A stretch of 64,000 nt of DNA from Ruminococcus callidus (GCF_020709055.1 NZ_JAJFCK010000015.1:1-64000); one strand, 5' to 3'. Shown: positions 42,677-52,614, numbered from the stretch's first letter. Notes: a model not told the origin generated them from the sequence alone. Numbers and translations: made by a program.

Positions 42677-43054
42677 CTAGAGCAAATCCTGAAGCAGTCC
42701 GTTCTCCTTTACCGCACTGAAAACTGCATACAGTTTCAGCAGTTTGACCGCCTGATCCACCTTTTTCTGCCGGTCTGTTTTCAAATGCGGCCGAAGTGCC
42801 ATAAGCAGCTGCGTATCCTCATCATTGCGGTGCATCGCTCCCATCAGCTCCTGCACCTTCAAAAGCATTCCCATATCAAAACCGCCGGATGACGATTCCT
42901 CTGCGGATGATGCCGCATCGGAGGCTGTGTCTGAGGACGATTGTTCCGTGCTGTCATCCTCCTGCTGCCGGAGCATCTGCGCCAGCTCCTGAAGCTGCTG
43001 CAAGCTCTCAGGGTCGGACAAAAGCTCGCCCATTTTCCCCAGCATATCGTCCAC
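42677..43054 (-). CDS. Uncharacterised 125-residue protein in the bofA operon
   Basis: Not recognised by name. An acidic, Ser-rich middle (about 30-58) separates an N-terminal helix from a C-terminal helical part with LLMALRPHLKTDRQKKVDQA, a pattern I associate with conserved clostridial proteins of unknown role. The start is GTG at 43054 after GGAGGTGAG. It is 19 nt from the next gene and clearly cotranscribed. Confidence 0.7.
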   Translation of the reverse strand: MDDMLGKMGELLSDPESLQQLQELAQMLRQQEDDSTEQSSSDTASDAASSAEESSSGGFDMGMLLKVQELMGAMHRNDEDTQLLMALRPHLKTDRQKKVDQAVKLLKLYAVFSAVKENGLLQDLL

Positions 43055-43096
43055 CGCCGCTCACCTCCTCCAACGTGTGCGCATCCGCTCTACTGC

Positions 43097-43348
43097 CTAT
43101 TTTTTTCCGGATAGCTTCTGATACAGCGCCTGTGCCTGCGGCGAACTCACCAGCTTCTCCACCATCTCCGGATTCTTCAGCACCTTTTGCAGCATGGCGG
43201 AATCCTTGGGACTCATGTTTTTCAGCACCTTGTCATACTTACCGGACTCCAGTTCCTGACGCAGCTGCGCCGGCGGAACGCCCAGCTTTTTTCCGGCTGC
43301 TGCCAGCAGCTGATCCACCTGTTTCGGGTCTAATTTCTGTCGATCCAT
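43097..43348 (-). CDS. Uncharacterised 83-residue protein at the head of the bofA operon
   Basis: A small, basic, all-helical protein with no membrane segment and no known motif. AAAGGAG lies 9 nt before the ATG at 43348; the longer frame to 43600 crosses the divergent promoter and is rejected. It is the first of the four genes ending with bofA. Confidence 0.7.
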   Translation of the reverse strand: MDRQKLDPKQVDQLLAAAGKKLGVPPAQLRQELESGKYDKVLKNMSPKDSAMLQKVLKNPEMVEKLVSSPQAQALYQKLSGKK

Positions 43349-43480
43349 ATGCTTCTGCTCCTTTCCAGCATCAAAAATTCTCTGCAAAAACGAGAGAATT
43401 TCTGTCAGCATCCAAACGCATTTCTGCGAAAAGATACGGCGCACCTTCGAAACGGCTGAAAAAATATTCCACGGAAGATA

Positions 43481-43509
43481 TTGTATTACCGCTACGATTG
43501 TGCTATAAT
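43481..43509 (+). promoter_or_regulatory. Promoter of the YfcE-type phosphodiesterase gene
   Basis: TTGTAT (43481-43486), 17-nt spacer, TATAAT (43504-43509). Confidence 0.6.
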
Positions 43510-43544
43510 ATAGGTTGATCCAATCATCGACCAAGGAGGTACTT

Positions 43545-44060
43545 ATGCGTATTCTTGTGATATCTGATACCCACGGAGATCTCCGTGCACTCACCCGCAT
43601 TGTAGAGGAAAATCAGAACGCCGATTATATCCTTCACCTCGGCGACTGCGAAGAGGAGTGCCGTGCGCTGCTGGCAGACAAGCCGGAACTGGCATCACGG
43701 TTTCTCCGTGTCAGGGGCAACAACGACTTCGGCAGCAGCACACCGCTTTTTGCAACGCTGCGTGTATCGCTCCAGCACAAGATCTTTTTCACACACGGTC
43801 ATAAATACGGCGTGTACTACGGCACAGAACAGCTGGTGCAGACGGCAAAAGAAAATCACTGCGACATCGCCCTCTTTGGACACACTCACTGTTCCATGTG
43901 CGCCTATACCGACGGTGTCTATGTGATGAATCCCGGCAGCGCCAGCTGCCCACGAGACGGACGTGACCCCTCCTACGGTTACGTGGACATCGTGGACGGC
44001 GGTGTCATGACCAATGTCGTCTTTTTCCGGCGATCCTTCCACAGACACCTCTGGGAATAA
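43545..44060 (+). CDS. YfcE/MJ0936-type metallophosphoesterase
   Basis: A 171-residue cytosolic phosphodiesterase. Calcineurin-like metal motifs are present in order: ISDTHGD, HLGDCEEE, RGNND, THGHKYG and FGHTH. Members hydrolyse small phosphodiesters and are often manganese-dependent. AAGGAGG precedes the ATG at 43545. It is 76 nt before the YfhO-like gene. Confidence 0.9.
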   Translation: MRILVISDTHGDLRALTRIVEENQNADYILHLGDCEEECRALLADKPELASRFLRVRGNNDFGSSTPLFATLRVSLQHKIFFTHGHKYGVYYGTEQLVQTAKENHCDIALFGHTHCSMCAYTDGVYVMNPGSASCPRDGRDPSYGYVDIVDGGVMTNVVFFRRSFHRHLWE

Positions 44061-44136
44061 TCCGCCTACTACAGTATATGCAGCGGCAGACAGAAGTTTC
44101 CTGCCGCAGACACACCGAATAAGGAGCACACCATTC

Positions 44137-46590
44137 ATGAAACACATTTCCCTTCGCCCCGATTCCTGGAACAGCGAGCGGCGGCGCTACCTGCTGACCT
44201 TTCTTCTGGGATTCGGCACGCTGCTGCTGGTATTCCTGCCCGTCATCATCGCAGACGGCGGCTATTTCATCTACTACGGCGATTTCAATTCGCAGCAGAT
44301 TCCGTTCTACAATCTTGCCAACGACGCCGTGCGCAGCGGTAGCTTCGGCTGGAACTGGTACACCGATCTGGGCGCCAACTTCATCGGCTCCTATGCCTTC
44401 TACCTGTTCGGCAGCCCGTTCTTCTGGATCACCACCATTCTGCCACGAAGCTGGGTGACATTTTCCATCCCCATTCTGCTCTGCATCAAGCATGGTGTCG
44501 CTGCACTGACCGCTTACGCCTACATCCGCAGGTTTGTGCAGAATTCCAACGCCGCCATTGTGGGCGGTCTGCTGTACGCCTTTTCCGGCTTCCAGCTGTT
44601 CAACCTGTTTTTCAATCATTTTCAGGATGTCACGGCGTTTTTCCCCCTGCTGCTCATCGCCATGGAGGAGTGCGTCAACCGGAATCGGCGGGGCGTTTTT
44701 GCGCTGGCAGTTGCCCTGCTCGCCACCCTCAACTATTTCTTCTTCACGGGACAAGTGGTATTTCTGGTGCTCTATTTCATTGTGCGCTGCTTCTCCAGGG
44801 ATTTCCATGCCTCCCTGCGAAAGTTCTTCGTCCTGCTCTTTGAAGCAATTCTCGGCGTTGCCATTGCGTGCGCCGTTCTGCTTCCGGCAGCCCTCGCCGT
44901 CTTTGCCAACGATCGGGTTTCCGAACACCTCTATGGCATGGACATGATGGCATACAGCGACCGCACCAGAATCTGGCGCATTCTCCTGAGTCTGTTCCTG
45001 ATTCCGGACGTTCCGGCAAGACCGAACCTGTTCTCCTCCAATGCGGCAAAATGGGCTTCCATCGGCGGCTATCTCCCTATGTTTTCCATGGCTGGCGCCC
45101 TCTCTTTCCTGAAACAGCGGGATGGCCACTGGGCAAAGCGTCTGACCATCATTTGCGCCGTATGCGCCTGCGTTCCCATTCTCAACAGTGCATTCTATGC
45201 GCTAAACGGTTCCTATTATGCACGTTGGTTCTATATGCCCGTGCTGATTCTCGCCATGATGACCGCCTATGCGCTGGATCAAAAGGAAATCCAGTGGCGG
45301 TACGGCTTCCGTATCTGTGCCATTTTCATGGCAGCGTTTGCAGCGATCTCCCTGCTGCCCAAGAAAGACGAAGAGGGAAACGTCGTCTGGTTCTCCTTTC
45401 CCAATTATCCGGAGCACTTCTATCTGGTACTGGCGGTCTGCGCAGCATTTCTGGTGCTGGCTGCCCTGCTCATTCGCCGCAGAAACGCCGGAAAGCCTTT
45501 CTGGAAACTCACCGTCCTCACCACCACTTGCGCCTGCCTGATCTGTACCATGGTTGTAGTATACTTCGGCGCATTCACACCCCAGCGTGCCAGACAGTAT
45601 GTGGACGAGGCAATTGACCCGGAGAACGACATCTCCATCTCGGTTTCCGAGGACGACTTTTTCCGGACAGACATCTCCGAGAACTGCGACAACTACCCCA
45701 TGCTCTGGAAGCTCCCCTGCATGCGTGCATTCCAGAGTGTTGTGCCGGTATCCATCATGGATTTCTATGAGAGCATCGGCGTCACACGGGACGTTGCCTC
45801 CCGTCCGGATCTCTCCTACTACGCCCTGCGTGGACTGTTCTCCGTCAAGTACTACTTTGATCAGGTGGACGTGAGCAACGCCATCACCGAAACACCGGAA
45901 CTGGATCTGCCCGGCTTTGTTTACGAGGAAACGGAAAACGGATTCCGACGCTTCCGGAATACCGCCTATATTCCCATGGGCTTTACGTTCGATCAGTATA
46001 TCTCCGAGGATGTGTGGGATGCCACTTCCGAGAGCCAGCGCTGCCCGCTTCTGATTCGTGCGCTGGTGCTCTCCGACGAACAGGTGGAGAAATACGGGGA
46101 CTGGATGAAACCGATCACCTCGCAGGATCTCCGCATGACAGAGGACGAGTACCTGACCGAGTGCAGCGAACGTGCTGCCTCTGCCTGCGATACGTTCACC
46201 TATGATTCCTACGGATTTCAGGCATCCATTACCACGGAAAAGCCGAATCTGGTATTCTTCAGCGTGCCCTACGAGGACGGCTGGTCTGCCACGGTCAACG
46301 GCGAGGAAGTTCCTGTGGAAAAGGTGGACACGGGATTCATGGCGGTTCCTGTGGAAGCCGGCGAAAGCGACATCGTATTCACCTATGAAACACCCGGACT
46401 GCGTGCCGGTCTGTGGATTTCGCTGGGCGGTGTGATCTGCCTTGTGATCTATCTGCTGCTCTGCCGGAAATTTGTCCGGCGCACACCGGCAGAGGAACGC
46501 ACACAGCTGGTATCTGCCGCAGACAATACCGCAAAAACAGGAGAACCGCAACCTATTGATACAACTGAAAGTGAAGAACAAGGAGTGTGA
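44137..46590 (+). CDS. YfhO-family polytopic membrane protein
   Basis: An 817-residue membrane protein with about a dozen hydrophobic segments and an extracytoplasmic domain late in the chain (about 490-770). The start region GGYFIYYGDFNSQQIPFY and the C-terminal PYEDGWSATVNGEEV are typical of the YfhO family, GT-C-like proteins tied to glycosylation of lipoteichoic acid or other surface glycans. AAGGAG lies 10 nt before the ATG at 44137. The GT2 enzyme at 11.5 kb could supply a lipid-linked sugar (speculative). Confidence 0.87.
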   Translation: MKHISLRPDSWNSERRRYLLTFLLGFGTLLLVFLPVIIADGGYFIYYGDFNSQQIPFYNLANDAVRSGSFGWNWYTDLGANFIGSYAFYLFGSPFFWITTILPRSWVTFSIPILLCIKHGVAALTAYAYIRRFVQNSNAAIVGGLLYAFSGFQLFNLFFNHFQDVTAFFPLLLIAMEECVNRNRRGVFALAVALLATLNYFFFTGQVVFLVLYFIVRCFSRDFHASLRKFFVLLFEAILGVAIACAVLLPAALAVFANDRVSEHLYGMDMMAYSDRTRIWRILLSLFLIPDVPARPNLFSSNAAKWASIGGYLPMFSMAGALSFLKQRDGHWAKRLTIICAVCACVPILNSAFYALNGSYYARWFYMPVLILAMMTAYALDQKEIQWRYGFRICAIFMAAFAAISLLPKKDEEGNVVWFSFPNYPEHFYLVLAVCAAFLVLAALLIRRRNAGKPFWKLTVLTTTCACLICTMVVVYFGAFTPQRARQYVDEAIDPENDISISVSEDDFFRTDISENCDNYPMLWKLPCMRAFQSVVPVSIMDFYESIGVTRDVASRPDLSYYALRGLFSVKYYFDQVDVSNAITETPELDLPGFVYEETENGFRRFRNTAYIPMGFTFDQYISEDVWDATSESQRCPLLIRALVLSDEQVEKYGDWMKPITSQDLRMTEDEYLTECSERAASACDTFTYDSYGFQASITTEKPNLVFFSVPYEDGWSATVNGEEVPVEKVDTGFMAVPVEAGESDIVFTYETPGLRAGLWISLGGVICLVIYLLLCRKFVRRTPAEERTQLVSAADNTAKTGEPQPIDTTESEEQGV

Positions 46591-46595
46591 GTTTC

Positions 46596-47147
46596 ATGCA
46601 TTTACAGGAAGAAACCAAACGCAGTGAAAAGACCTATCAGGGAAAGGTGTTCTATGTCACCAGGGATCAGGCGGAACTGGAGGACGGCAAGCTGGTTCAG
46701 CGGGACGTGGTGCACCACTCCGGCGGTGTCTGTGTTGTCCCGCTGACGGACAAGGGTACAGTGCTCATGGTTCAGCAGTTTCGCTATCCCATGCAGCAGG
46801 TGACGCTGGAAGTGCCCGCCGGAAAGATCGAGCCGGGAGAAGATCCGGCGGAGTGCGGCAGACGGGAGCTCTCGGAAGAGGCAGGACGCACCTGCGAGCG
46901 CTACACCTATTTGGGAAAGCTCTTCCCCACTCCCGCATATGATACAGAGGTCATCCATATGTATCTGGCGGAAAAACTCTCCCGCCCCACCGCACAGAAT
47001 CTGGACGAGGGCGAGTTTCTGGATGTGACAGAGCTTCCGCTGGAGGAGGCGGTGCAGATGGTCATGGAAGATCAGATTCCGGATGCCAAGACGCAGATTG
47101 CCCTGCTCAAAACATACTTCCTGTTGCAGCAGCGGAAAAACTCGTAA
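46596..47147 (+). CDS. NUDIX hydrolase, ADP-ribose pyrophosphatase type
   Basis: A 183-residue enzyme with an intact NUDIX box, GKIEPGEDPAECGRRELSEE, and the family start GKVFYVTRDQAELEDG. It likely splits ADP-ribose to AMP and ribose 5-phosphate. The ATG at 46596 is 10 nt after AGGAG; the GTG at 46587 is too close. The gene begins just after the YfhO-like stop. In contrast to the NrtR-like protein, its catalytic Glu residues are complete. Confidence 0.9.
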   Translation: MHLQEETKRSEKTYQGKVFYVTRDQAELEDGKLVQRDVVHHSGGVCVVPLTDKGTVLMVQQFRYPMQQVTLEVPAGKIEPGEDPAECGRRELSEEAGRTCERYTYLGKLFPTPAYDTEVIHMYLAEKLSRPTAQNLDEGEFLDVTELPLEEAVQMVMEDQIPDAKTQIALLKTYFLLQQRKNS

Positions 47148-47153
47148 GAGCAC

Positions 47154-47181
47154 AAAAAAAGACCGCCCAAAAGGCGGTCTG
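47154..47181 (-). terminator. Terminator of spoVG
   Basis: On the minus strand arms AGACCGCC and GGCGGTCT are followed by seven T, between convergent genes. Confidence 0.8.
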
Positions 47182-47213
47182 CCGAAAATATTTTCTGGAT
47201 CTTGGAAAAGTTT

Positions 47214-47519
47214 TCAGAATGCTGATTCCTGCATGGCTTCCTCCTGTGCCTCGGCCTCCATCAGTGCCAGGTGACGGTGGTAGGTTTCCAGAATCTGCTC
47301 CTCCATCATCTTGCGGGCCTCTGAGGAAATCGGATGTACAATGTCCCGGAATACACCGTTCTCATCCTTCCGACTGGGCATGGCAACAAACAAGCGCTCG
47401 TCGCCCTGAACTACCTTGATGTCATGGACTGCCAGCATGTCGTCGATGGTGACAGAGACAACGGCACGCAGCCGTCCCTCTGTGATGATCCGTCTGATCT
47501 TGATATCTGTGATTTCCAT
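47214..47519 (-). CDS. spoVG: SpoVG family regulator
   Basis: A 101-residue RNA/DNA-binding regulator known from septation and sporulation control. It begins MEITDIKIRRI and contains FVAMPSRKDENGVFRDIVHP, the family hallmark. GAGGAGG lies about 8 nt before the ATG at 47519; the longer frame to 47600 is unsupported. Many non-sporulating Bacillota also carry it. Confidence 0.94.
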   Translation of the reverse strand: MEITDIKIRRIITEGRLRAVVSVTIDDMLAVHDIKVVQGDERLFVAMPSRKDENGVFRDIVHPISSEARKMMEEQILETYHRHLALMEAEAQEEAMQESAF

Positions 47520-47734
47520 AAGATGACCTCCTCGTTTGCAGCACATCTGATTTCCTTGCTGTCCACCTGAATGCTGCGTCCCGCCGATGCGGAACTTCAT
47601 TTCTGCCGACTCTTTGATTTCGTAAGTATTTCGCCGAAAACTTTCGCTTCTTCAGCAGATTTGGCGTGAACTTACGTTATCATCTAGTATACACGATATA
47701 ATTTAAATTTGTGATAAGGAAAAAGGTGATTTTT

Positions 47735-49165
47735 TTGAACAAAGACATCCTAAACGGTAAAAAGCATATTCATTTCATCGGGATTGGCGGCAGCGGCATG
47801 TATCCGCTGGCACAGATCCTCCACGCACGTGGATTTTACCTCACCGGCTCTGACAACAACGAAACCGAGACGCTTCAGGCGGTTCGAGACATGGGTATTC
47901 CGGTACAGCTGGGACAGCGTGCGGAAAACATCGAGGGCGCTGACCTGATCGTGCACACCGCAGCCATCATGGCGGACAATCCGGAACTCATCGCCGCCAA
48001 GGCAAGCGGCGTTCCGGTTCTGGAGCGCAGCGAGCTGCTGGGCATCGTGACCAGCTGGTACGACAACGCCATTTGTGTTGCCGGCACCCATGGCAAGACT
48101 ACCACGACCTCTATGGTGACGCAGATTCTGTTCACCGCCGGCGTGGACCTCTCCGCATTCATTGGCGGAAAGCTGCCCTGCATCCACGGCAGCGGCAGAA
48201 GCGGTTCCAGCGACATCATGACCTGCGAGGCATGCGAATTCGTGGACACGTTCCTGAAGCTCTATCCGGACATCGCTGTTCTGCTGAACATCGACGCCGA
48301 CCATCTGGACTACTTCGGCACGGTGGAGAACATCATCAAATCGTTCCACAAGTTTGCGCAGCTCACCTCGAAAGCCGTCATCTACAACGGCAGCGATGCC
48401 AACACCTGCAAGGCAATGGAGGGCATCGAGGGCAAGGAGCGCATCACGTTCGGCAAAACCGCCGACTGCGACTACTACCCCATGGATATCCGCCATGTCT
48501 CCGGTCTGGAAACCCACTTCCAGCTGATGCACCACGGCGCATCGCTGGGTGAGATTGTCCTGCACGTTGCCGGCGAACACAACGTCCTGAACGCTACCGC
48601 AGCCGCTGCTGCTGCCATGTATGTGGGCGTGTCTTTCGAAGACGTAGCAAAGGGACTTGCCGCTTTCCGTGGCGCCGGCAGACGCTTTGAGAAAAAGGGC
48701 GAGGTCAACGGCATCACGCTGGTGGACGACTATGCGCACCATCCCACAGAACTGACCGCCACCCTGAAAGCGGCAATGGCAATGCCGTTCCGTCAGGTCT
48801 GGGCAGTGTTCCAGCCCTTCACCTTCTCTCGGACGGCAATGCTGCTGGACGAATTTGCAGAGGCGCTCTCCATTCCGGATCACGCTGTGCTGACGGACAT
48901 CATGGGCTCCCGGGAGAAGAACACCTACAACATCTTCACCCGCCAGCTGGGCGAAAAGATTCCGGATGCCGTTTGGTTCCCGCAGGATGAGCGCAATCCG
49001 GAGACTACCGACGAGCGGAAGTACGCCAACTTTGCACAGGTGACGGAATATATCTGCGACCATGCACAGCCCGGCGATCTGGTCATTACCCTGGGCTGCG
49101 GCGATATCAACAAAGTCAACAAGATGATTCTGAAGGAGCTGGAGCGGCGGCAGGCTGCGAAATAA
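47735..49165 (+). CDS. murC: UDP-N-acetylmuramate--L-alanine ligase
   Basis: A 476-residue cytosolic Mur ligase adding L-Ala to UDP-MurNAc. The substrate-binding start IHFIGIGGSGM, the ATP loop GTHGKTTTTSM, and DDYAHHPTE are all present. The start is TTG at 47735 with AAAAGGTGA just upstream; the GTG at 47711 has no ribosome binding site. It leads towards zapA after about 130 nt. Confidence 0.95.
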   Translation: MNKDILNGKKHIHFIGIGGSGMYPLAQILHARGFYLTGSDNNETETLQAVRDMGIPVQLGQRAENIEGADLIVHTAAIMADNPELIAAKASGVPVLERSELLGIVTSWYDNAICVAGTHGKTTTTSMVTQILFTAGVDLSAFIGGKLPCIHGSGRSGSSDIMTCEACEFVDTFLKLYPDIAVLLNIDADHLDYFGTVENIIKSFHKFAQLTSKAVIYNGSDANTCKAMEGIEGKERITFGKTADCDYYPMDIRHVSGLETHFQLMHHGASLGEIVLHVAGEHNVLNATAAAAAAMYVGVSFEDVAKGLAAFRGAGRRFEKKGEVNGITLVDDYAHHPTELTATLKAAMAMPFRQVWAVFQPFTFSRTAMLLDEFAEALSIPDHAVLTDIMGSREKNTYNIFTRQLGEKIPDAVWFPQDERNPETTDERKYANFAQVTEYICDHAQPGDLVITLGCGDINKVNKMILKELERRQAAK

Positions 49166-49295
49166 CCGTAAAAATTTGCAGATATTCTCTTTTCAAGGGC
49201 CGAAAAATATTGTATAATGTTGTGTGAGCATCTGTTTTGCCGTTTCATGCAAAACCGGTTCTCAGAATCTGCTTCATAGAAAGGATCATGCCTCT

Positions 49296-49661
49296 ATGTC
49301 AAATAAAGTAAAAGTGGTGATCTGCGGAAAGGACTTCACGCTCCAGACCTCAGAATCCGCAAACTATGTCTTTGGGCTGGCACGGACGCTGGAATCTCGT
49401 ATCTCGGAGATCACCGATTCCAACAGCAGCGCCTCCCCTTTTACCGCTGCCATCATGGTTGGTCTGTCTGCGCTGGATGACCTGAACAAGGCAAACGCCA
49501 AGCTGGACGCTCTGCGAGATCAGTCGAAAGAATATGTAGACGAAGCCGGAAAGACTCGTCTGGAACGGGACGCTGCTATTCAGCAAGTTGAGGCGCTACG
49601 CTCCCGGGTTGCCGCACTGGAACAGGAGCTGCGGGAAGCTTCTCTGAAATCGCCCAAATGA
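49296..49661 (+). CDS. zapA: Cell division protein ZapA
   Basis: A 121-residue FtsZ-ring stabiliser. The N-terminal domain shows KVVICGKDFTLQTSESANYV and a long C-terminal coiled coil follows. GAAAGGA lies about 10 nt before the ATG at 49296. Its stop overlaps the U32 peptidase start (ATGA). Confidence 0.88.
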   Translation: MSNKVKVVICGKDFTLQTSESANYVFGLARTLESRISEITDSNSSASPFTAAIMVGLSALDDLNKANAKLDALRDQSKEYVDEAGKTRLERDAAIQQVEALRSRVAALEQELREASLKSPK

Positions 49662-51700
49662 GCATGCCGGAAATTTTAGCGCCGGCCGGCTCTCCGGAGG
49701 CACTCCTTGCGGCACTTCGCTGCGGTGCGGACGCTGTCTATGTGGGCGGAAAGCAGTTTTCTGCCCGCCAGAGTGCGGAGAATTTTGACGGTGCTGCACT
49801 GAAAGAAGCTGCGGACTTGTGCCATCTCTACGGCGCAAAACTCTATCTGACAGTCAACACGCTGGTGTTTGATCGGGAATTTGATGCACTGGACGCATGG
49901 ATTCGGGAGGCAGCCGGCTGCGGCATTGACGCATTCCTAGTGCAGGATCTGGGCGTACTGGCGCTGATTCAGGAAATCGCACCGGATGTTCCCGTCCACG
50001 CCTCCACACAGATGACCATCCACACCAAAGCCGGCGTGGAATGGGCAAAACGGCAGGGCTTCTCCCGTGTCGTGGTGTCCCGTGAGATGTCACGAAAAGA
50101 ACTTGCACCGCTATGTCAGTGCGGCATTGAAATCGAACATTTCGTTCACGGTGCCCTCTGCATGAGCGTATCCGGACAGTGCAGTCTTTCGGCGATGATC
50201 GGTTCCCGCAGCGCCAACCGGGGACGCTGTGCCCAGGCGTGCCGTCTGCCATTTTCGGCGACGGGAAAAGCAGGTGTCTGTGCCCTCTCCCTGAAAGACC
50301 TCTGCCTCGTCCCCTACATGCAGCAGCTGATGGCGGATGGCGTGGCATCCCTGAAAATCGAGGGACGCCGGAAACGTCCGGAGTATGTCGCCGCTGCTGT
50401 CACTGCACTGGTACAGGCACGAGATGGGGTGGAACCGGATCTGGAGACACTCCGTGCCGCCTTTTCCAGAAGCGGATTCACGGACGGCTACTACACCGGA
50501 AAGCGCCGGAACATGTTCGGGACACGGCAAAAGGAAGATGTCCTGCAAATGCAAAAGGTACTCCCCGCACTGGAAAAGCTCTACCAAAAGCCCACGGGAC
50601 GTGTGCCTCTGACCATGCACGTCACTGTGCAGGAGGGATGTCCCGTTCGCCTGCGGCTCTCCGATCCCGATGGAAATCAGGCGGAAGTCACCGGCGATTG
50701 TCCGCAGCCAGCTCGCACACGTCCCACCGACAGTGCGCAGCTGCAGCGGCAGCTGGAGAAGCTGGGCGGTACGATCTACACGCTGAAAGCACTGACCGCA
50801 GATTGCGACGGTATTTCCATGCTGCCGGCTTCTGCGTGGAATGCCGTGCGCCGTAGCGGTGCCGAGGCGATGAACCGCCGACGCATCCAGAAAAACACGC
50901 CGGTCTATGCGCTGCGTCCGGCATCGAAACCTGCACCGGCACAGGAAACTGCACCGGCACATCCGCTCTTTCGGGTACAGGTGGCTCACGCCGAAAAGGC
51001 AGCCAAGCTTCTCGCCTGCGAGGACGTGGAAGCGGTATTGCTGCCGCTGACGGCGCTGCCGGAGCACTGGGATTTGCCGTCAAAGGAGCGTGTCTATCTC
51101 ACACTCCCCCGCTACTGCCCCTCGGAGGACAAGCTGGCAGAGCAGCTGGAACAGGCGGTGCAGCACGGCTTCCGGCATCTCGTCTGTGAAAACGTAGCGC
51201 ATCTCCTGCTGGGCGAAACGCTCGGCATGACTCTGCACGGCGGGCTGGGACTCAATGCGGCAAACTGCCGCTGCCTGACGTTCCTCCGTCAGCAAAAGCT
51301 GGCGGACACCATGCTCTCGCCGGAACTGACTGCCGCACAGATCCGGCACTGCCACGGGCTGCCCTTCGGGCTGTACGCCTACGGCAATCTTCCGGTGATG
51401 ACCATGCGGAACTGTCCCATCCAAAACGAAGTCGGCTGCAAAAACTGCACCGGCACGCTCACCGACCGAACCGGCAGAAAATTTCCCGTGGGCTGTGACA
51501 AGTGCCACGGTGTTGTCACCATGTACAATGCCGTCCCCACATGGATGGCAGACAAGCCGGAGGCGCTGGAGCACGCTGCTTTCTGGCTGCTGGACTGCAC
51601 ATGTGCGGAAAATCCCTTTGCCATTCTGGAGGCATTCCGGCAATCGTCCGCTGCCCCATTTCCCGTCACTCGTGGACTCTATTTCCGTGGTGTCGAATAA
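49658..51700 (+). CDS. U32-family peptidase with C-terminal DUF3656
   Basis: A 680-residue protein of the U32 family, whose members include the rRNA hydroxylation enzyme RlhA. The N-terminus reads PEILAPAGSPEALLAALRCGADAVY. Conserved Cys occur in HGALCMSVSGQC and NRGRCAQAC, and again near the C-terminus in CKNC and CDKC, suggesting an iron-sulfur site. The start overlaps zapA by four nt; ATG 49664 is an alternative. Protease activity is not proven for most members, and rRNA modification is a fair alternative. Confidence 0.88.
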   Translation: MSMPEILAPAGSPEALLAALRCGADAVYVGGKQFSARQSAENFDGAALKEAADLCHLYGAKLYLTVNTLVFDREFDALDAWIREAAGCGIDAFLVQDLGVLALIQEIAPDVPVHASTQMTIHTKAGVEWAKRQGFSRVVVSREMSRKELAPLCQCGIEIEHFVHGALCMSVSGQCSLSAMIGSRSANRGRCAQACRLPFSATGKAGVCALSLKDLCLVPYMQQLMADGVASLKIEGRRKRPEYVAAAVTALVQARDGVEPDLETLRAAFSRSGFTDGYYTGKRRNMFGTRQKEDVLQMQKVLPALEKLYQKPTGRVPLTMHVTVQEGCPVRLRLSDPDGNQAEVTGDCPQPARTRPTDSAQLQRQLEKLGGTIYTLKALTADCDGISMLPASAWNAVRRSGAEAMNRRRIQKNTPVYALRPASKPAPAQETAPAHPLFRVQVAHAEKAAKLLACEDVEAVLLPLTALPEHWDLPSKERVYLTLPRYCPSEDKLAEQLEQAVQHGFRHLVCENVAHLLLGETLGMTLHGGLGLNAANCRCLTFLRQQKLADTMLSPELTAAQIRHCHGLPFGLYAYGNLPVMTMRNCPIQNEVGCKNCTGTLTDRTGRKFPVGCDKCHGVVTMYNAVPTWMADKPEALEHAAFWLLDCTCAENPFAILEAFRQSSAAPFPVTRGLYFRGVE

Positions 51701-51718
51701 CACAGGAGGTATCCCCTT

Positions 51719-52180
51719 ATGTATCTATCCATTCAAAAACTGCACCCCGATGCACAGCTGCCCGTTCGTGCAACAGCACAGAGCGCCGGCTATGACCTGC
51801 ACGCCTATCTGGAACAGGATGTGGTTTTACAGCCCGGCGAGATCCGCAAGATTCCCACAGGCATTGCAGCCGCACCCTCCCGCAAAGACGTGATGCTCTG
51901 CATCTTCCCACGCTCCGGACTGGCTTCCAAGTTTGGCATCTCGCTGGCAAATGCCGTTGGCGTTGTGGACAGCGATTACCGTGGGGAACTGCTGGTTCCG
52001 CTGATCAATCTGGGCAAGGAGGATTTCACCGTCCAAAACGGCATGCGCATTGCGCAGCTGGTGGTGGTTCCCGTGCTGTTTCCCACGTGTCAGGAAGTGG
52101 AATCGCTGGACGAAACCGAGCGGGGCAGCAACGGATTCGGCGCAAGCGGCATTTCCGAACCGCTGTCACATACAAAGTAA
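51719..52180 (+). CDS. dut: Deoxyuridine 5'-triphosphate nucleotidohydrolase (dUTPase)
   Basis: A 153-residue trimeric enzyme that removes dUTP. The five motifs are visible: AGYDLHAY, PRSGLASKFGI, GVVDSDYRGEL, RIAQLVV and the C-terminal RGSNGFGASG. AGGAGG precedes the ATG. It follows the U32 gene closely and DUF4321 comes next. Confidence 0.95.
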   Translation: MYLSIQKLHPDAQLPVRATAQSAGYDLHAYLEQDVVLQPGEIRKIPTGIAAAPSRKDVMLCIFPRSGLASKFGISLANAVGVVDSDYRGELLVPLINLGKEDFTVQNGMRIAQLVVVPVLFPTCQEVESLDETERGSNGFGASGISEPLSHTK

Positions 52181-52201
52181 AGGAGCTGAACTGCAACTCT
52201 C

Positions 52202-52471
52202 ATGAAAAAAGTTTTCGTCTATATTCTCGTGCTGGTCGTTGCGCTGCTGCTGGGGGGAATCCTCGGCAACGTGTGCGCCAACATTGAACCGCTGAGCTGG
52301 CTGGACTATATGCCGCCGCTGAACATCAAGGAACATCACTGGAATCTGTACGTTCTGGATCTCACCTTCGGGCTGCAATCCAAGTTCAATATTGCACAGG
52401 TGATCCTGGTCATCGTTGCGATCTTTACCGCCCCGAAAATCCAGAAGCTGATCTTCAAGGACAAGAAATAA
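52202..52471 (+). CDS. DUF4321 small membrane protein
   Basis: An 89-residue protein with two transmembrane segments (about 5-25 and 62-80) flanking a short loop with NIKEHHWNLYVLDLTFG. DUF4321 proteins sit near mreB in clostridia and are uncharacterised; a link to cell shape is inferred from position only. Confidence 0.75.
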   Translation: MKKVFVYILVLVVALLLGGILGNVCANIEPLSWLDYMPPLNIKEHHWNLYVLDLTFGLQSKFNIAQVILVIVAIFTAPKIQKLIFKDKK

Positions 52472-52585
52472 CATCGTACCTGCGCACACAAATTGTATAA
52501 TGTGCTGTAAAGATTTGCTCCTTTTTCATTTGATTTTTACAAAAACGGAGAATTTGAAAACTACAGAAATTTCCCGAAAAAATGA

Positions 52586-52614
52586 TTGTCTTACCATCCG
52601 ATTGGTGGTATAAT
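52586..52614 (+). promoter_or_regulatory. Promoter of the mreB operon
   Basis: TTGTCT (52586-52591), 17-nt spacer, TATAAT (52609-52614), about 145 nt before the mreB ATG. Confidence 0.6.
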
